DNA from: VGWB01 sp964480945
GTDB lineage: Bacteria; Bacteroidota; Ignavibacteria; UBA10030
Reading direction: 5' to 3'
NCBI GenBank assembly: GCA_964480945.1
Contig: CAYZRX010000113.1
Span: forward strand, 1 to 8,131
Length of the DNA stretch: 8,131 nt
Part shown: in pieces, positions 6,215-8,131 of the stretch
Layout of the letters: each line of letters starts with the position of its first letter
How positions within the stretch are numbered: position 1 is the stretch's first letter
The notes under the pieces: model-generated
Seen by the model: only the letters and a program-made list of their open reading frames with translations
The model's database searches: none
Told to the model about the DNA's origin: nothing
Position numbers and translations under genes: made by a program

Positions 6215-7555
6215 TCAGTCCTTGAAGTCAAACATCTCAACGAACCCGGTATCGAAACGACCGCTCCGGAAATCCTCATTCTGCATCAATTTCTTGTGGA
6301 ACGGGATGGTCGTCTGAATTCCCTCTATGATGAACTCATCGAGCGAATGGTACATCTTGTCGATCGCCTCCTCACGCGTCTTCCCCCGAACAATCAGCTT
6401 GGCGACCAGCGAGTCGTAATACGGAGGGATTTCGTACCCCGCGTAGGCATGGGTATCGACTCGCACGCCGAAACCCCCGGGGAGGTGAAAACTCGTGATT
6501 CTTCCGGGAGAAGGCCGGAAATCGAAGTTGGGATCCTCCGCGTTGATGCGGCATTCGATCGCATGCCACTGCGGTTTCGGCCTCAGCTTCTTGAGCCGCG
6601 CGCCCGCGGCAACCTCAACCTGCATTTTGACGAGGTCAACCCCTATAACCTCTTCCGTCACCGGATGCTCGACTTGGATGCGCGTGTTCATCTCCATGAA
6701 ATAGAAATTCCGCTGTTTGTCAAGCAAGAATTCGATCGTCCCGGCACCTTGGTAGTGGACGCTTTTCGCTCCTTTGACAGCGGCAGCCCCCATGGCCTCG
6801 CGAAGCTCCGGCGTGATCGCCGGCGAAGGTGATTCCTCGACAAGCTTCTGATGCCTCCGCTGGATCGAACAATCCCGCTCTCCGAAATGAACCACATCGC
6901 CATACCGGTCCCCCATCACCTGAATCTCAATGTGATGGGGCTCCTCAAGATACTTTTCGATGTAGACGGAGGGATTACCGAAGGCCTTCTCCGCTTCGTG
7001 GCTTGCAGTCCGAAAGGCATTCTCCAGTTCACCAGCTTCACGCACGATGCGCATACCGCGCCCACCGCCGCCGCCCGTCGCCTTGACCATGACCGGATAG
7101 CCCACCTCGCTGGCGATCGACTTCGCCTCGTTGAAGTCGGCAATCACGCCGTTGCTGCCGGGGACGACCGGCACGCCGGCCTTCTGCATGGTCTCCTTTG
7201 CCAGCGCCTTGTCGCCCATCGCCGATATCGACTCCGGTTTCGGTCCGATGAATGTGAGGCCAGAGGTCGCACAGATTTCTGCAAAGCCTGCATTCTCGGC
7301 GAGGAATCCGTAGCCGGGATGGATCGCGTCCGCGTTGGTCACTTCGGCGGCCGCGATCAGTCGAGGGATATTGAGGTAGCTCTCCTTGCTGGCAGGCGGA
7401 CCGATGCAGACGGCCTCATCGGCAAATTTGACGTGCAGCGAATAGCGATCGGCTTCCGAATAGACGGCGACGGTCTTGATCCCGAGCTCGCGACACGCCC
7501 GAATGATGCGAAGGGCGATCTCGCCACGATTTGCAATGAGCACTTTGTTGAACAA
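6215..7555 (-). CDS. accC: Biotin carboxylase subunit of acetyl-CoA carboxylase
   Basis: The 446-residue product matches the normal length of AccC. It begins with the family signature FNKVLIANRGEIALRIIRA. The ATP-grasp features are intact: Lys116, Lys158, the glycine-rich loop GGGGGRGM at 161-168, the pair His207/His208, Glu275 and Glu288, and the MEMNTRIQVEHPVTE block at 287-301 with Arg292 and Glu296. Arg336 (in ECRINAEDP) fits the conserved biotin/bicarbonate-site arginine. The enzyme carboxylates biotin on AccB using ATP and bicarbonate, the first half-reaction of malonyl-CoA formation for fatty acid synthesis. The start codon is TTG at 7555: an in-frame TAG lies at 7595-7597, no ATG or GTG intervenes, and an AAAGGGA ribosome site sits 5 bases upstream. 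accB precedes it by 78 bases on the same strand, which fits the common accBC operon. Related carboxylases such as pyruvate carboxylase subunit A are possible, but the neighbouring AccB favours AccC. Confidence 0.95.
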   Translation of the reverse strand: MFNKVLIANRGEIALRIIRACRELGIKTVAVYSEADRYSLHVKFADEAVCIGPPASKESYLNIPRLIAAAEVTNADAIHPGYGFLAENAGFAEICATSGLTFIGPKPESISAMGDKALAKETMQKAGVPVVPGSNGVIADFNEAKSIASEVGYPVMVKATGGGGGRGMRIVREAGELENAFRTASHEAEKAFGNPSVYIEKYLEEPHHIEIQVMGDRYGDVVHFGERDCSIQRRHQKLVEESPSPAITPELREAMGAAAVKGAKSVHYQGAGTIEFLLDKQRNFYFMEMNTRIQVEHPVTEEVIGVDLVKMQVEVAAGARLKKLRPKPQWHAIECRINAEDPNFDFRPSPGRITSFHLPGGFGVRVDTHAYAGYEIPPYYDSLVAKLIVRGKTREEAIDKMYHSLDEFIIEGIQTTIPFHKKLMQNEDFRSGRFDTGFVEMFDFKD

Positions 7556-7560
7556 ATCAG

Positions 7561-7567
7561 TCCCTTT
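7561..7567 (-). promoter_or_regulatory. Ribosome binding site for the TTG start of accC
   Basis: AAAGGGA on the minus strand, 5 bases before the TTG at 7553-7555, is the strongest Shine-Dalgarno-like match in the accB-accC spacer. It fixes the non-ATG start. Confidence 0.6.
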
Positions 7568-7633
7568 TCTAGACGGGTTGTGATCCGGGAGGGGCTAGAG
7601 ACAAACGGTTGCCGACATGGAGCGGAGGCCCAT

Positions 7634-8122
<489 letters not shown>

Positions 8123-8131
8123 TGGCATTCC

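Overview
The window holds seven protein-coding genes packed with little spacing, and no RNA genes, mobile elements or CRISPR arrays. Base composition looks moderately GC-rich by eye (not counted). The GcvH, AccB and AccC sequences and the abundant two-component genes suggest a Gram-negative, probably FCB-group (Bacteroidota/Chlorobi/Ignavibacteria-like) bacterium. That placement is an impression from protein style and is of low certainty.

Left part, 1-2168, plus strand: a short HisKA-type histidine kinase reading frame with no sensor domain and a damaged G1 ATP-binding box, followed 16 bases later by a complete NtrC-type sigma-54 activator (REC, AAA+, Fis-type HTH). The first 60 bases carry a second open frame. 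Joined to the kinase frame, it would read like the usual signalling helix in front of a HisKA domain, so the kinase may be the tail of a larger sensor split by a frameshift, or the end of an upstream gene may simply overlap it.

Middle part, 2213-5603, minus strand, convergent with the first pair: a NarL/FixJ-type response regulator and a 903-residue membrane histidine kinase (two TM segments, about 175 residues outside the membrane, two PAS, GAF, HisKA_3, HATPase). The kinase is upstream and overlaps the regulator by 8 bases, so the two are almost certainly a translationally coupled cognate pair. Two signalling pairs of different classes, one acting through sigma-54 and one probably through sigma-70-type promoters, therefore lie tail to tail.

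Right part, 5744-8131, minus strand: accB (biotin carrier) and accC (biotin carboxylase, with a forced TTG start), then gcvH (lipoyl carrier of glycine cleavage). AccB and AccC form the biotin-carboxylating half of acetyl-CoA carboxylase; the carboxyltransferase genes are not here. GcvH shuttles the aminomethyl group in glycine cleavage. The 140-base spacer between gcvH and the big kinase contains two inverted repeats and probably separates the metabolic genes from the signalling pair.

Most of the window is ordinary. The points worth a second look are the possibly split and partly degenerate first kinase, the imperfect duplication at its start, the unassigned extracytoplasmic domain of the large kinase, the intergenic hairpins and the TTG start of accC. 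I see no convincing sign of a wholly new system.
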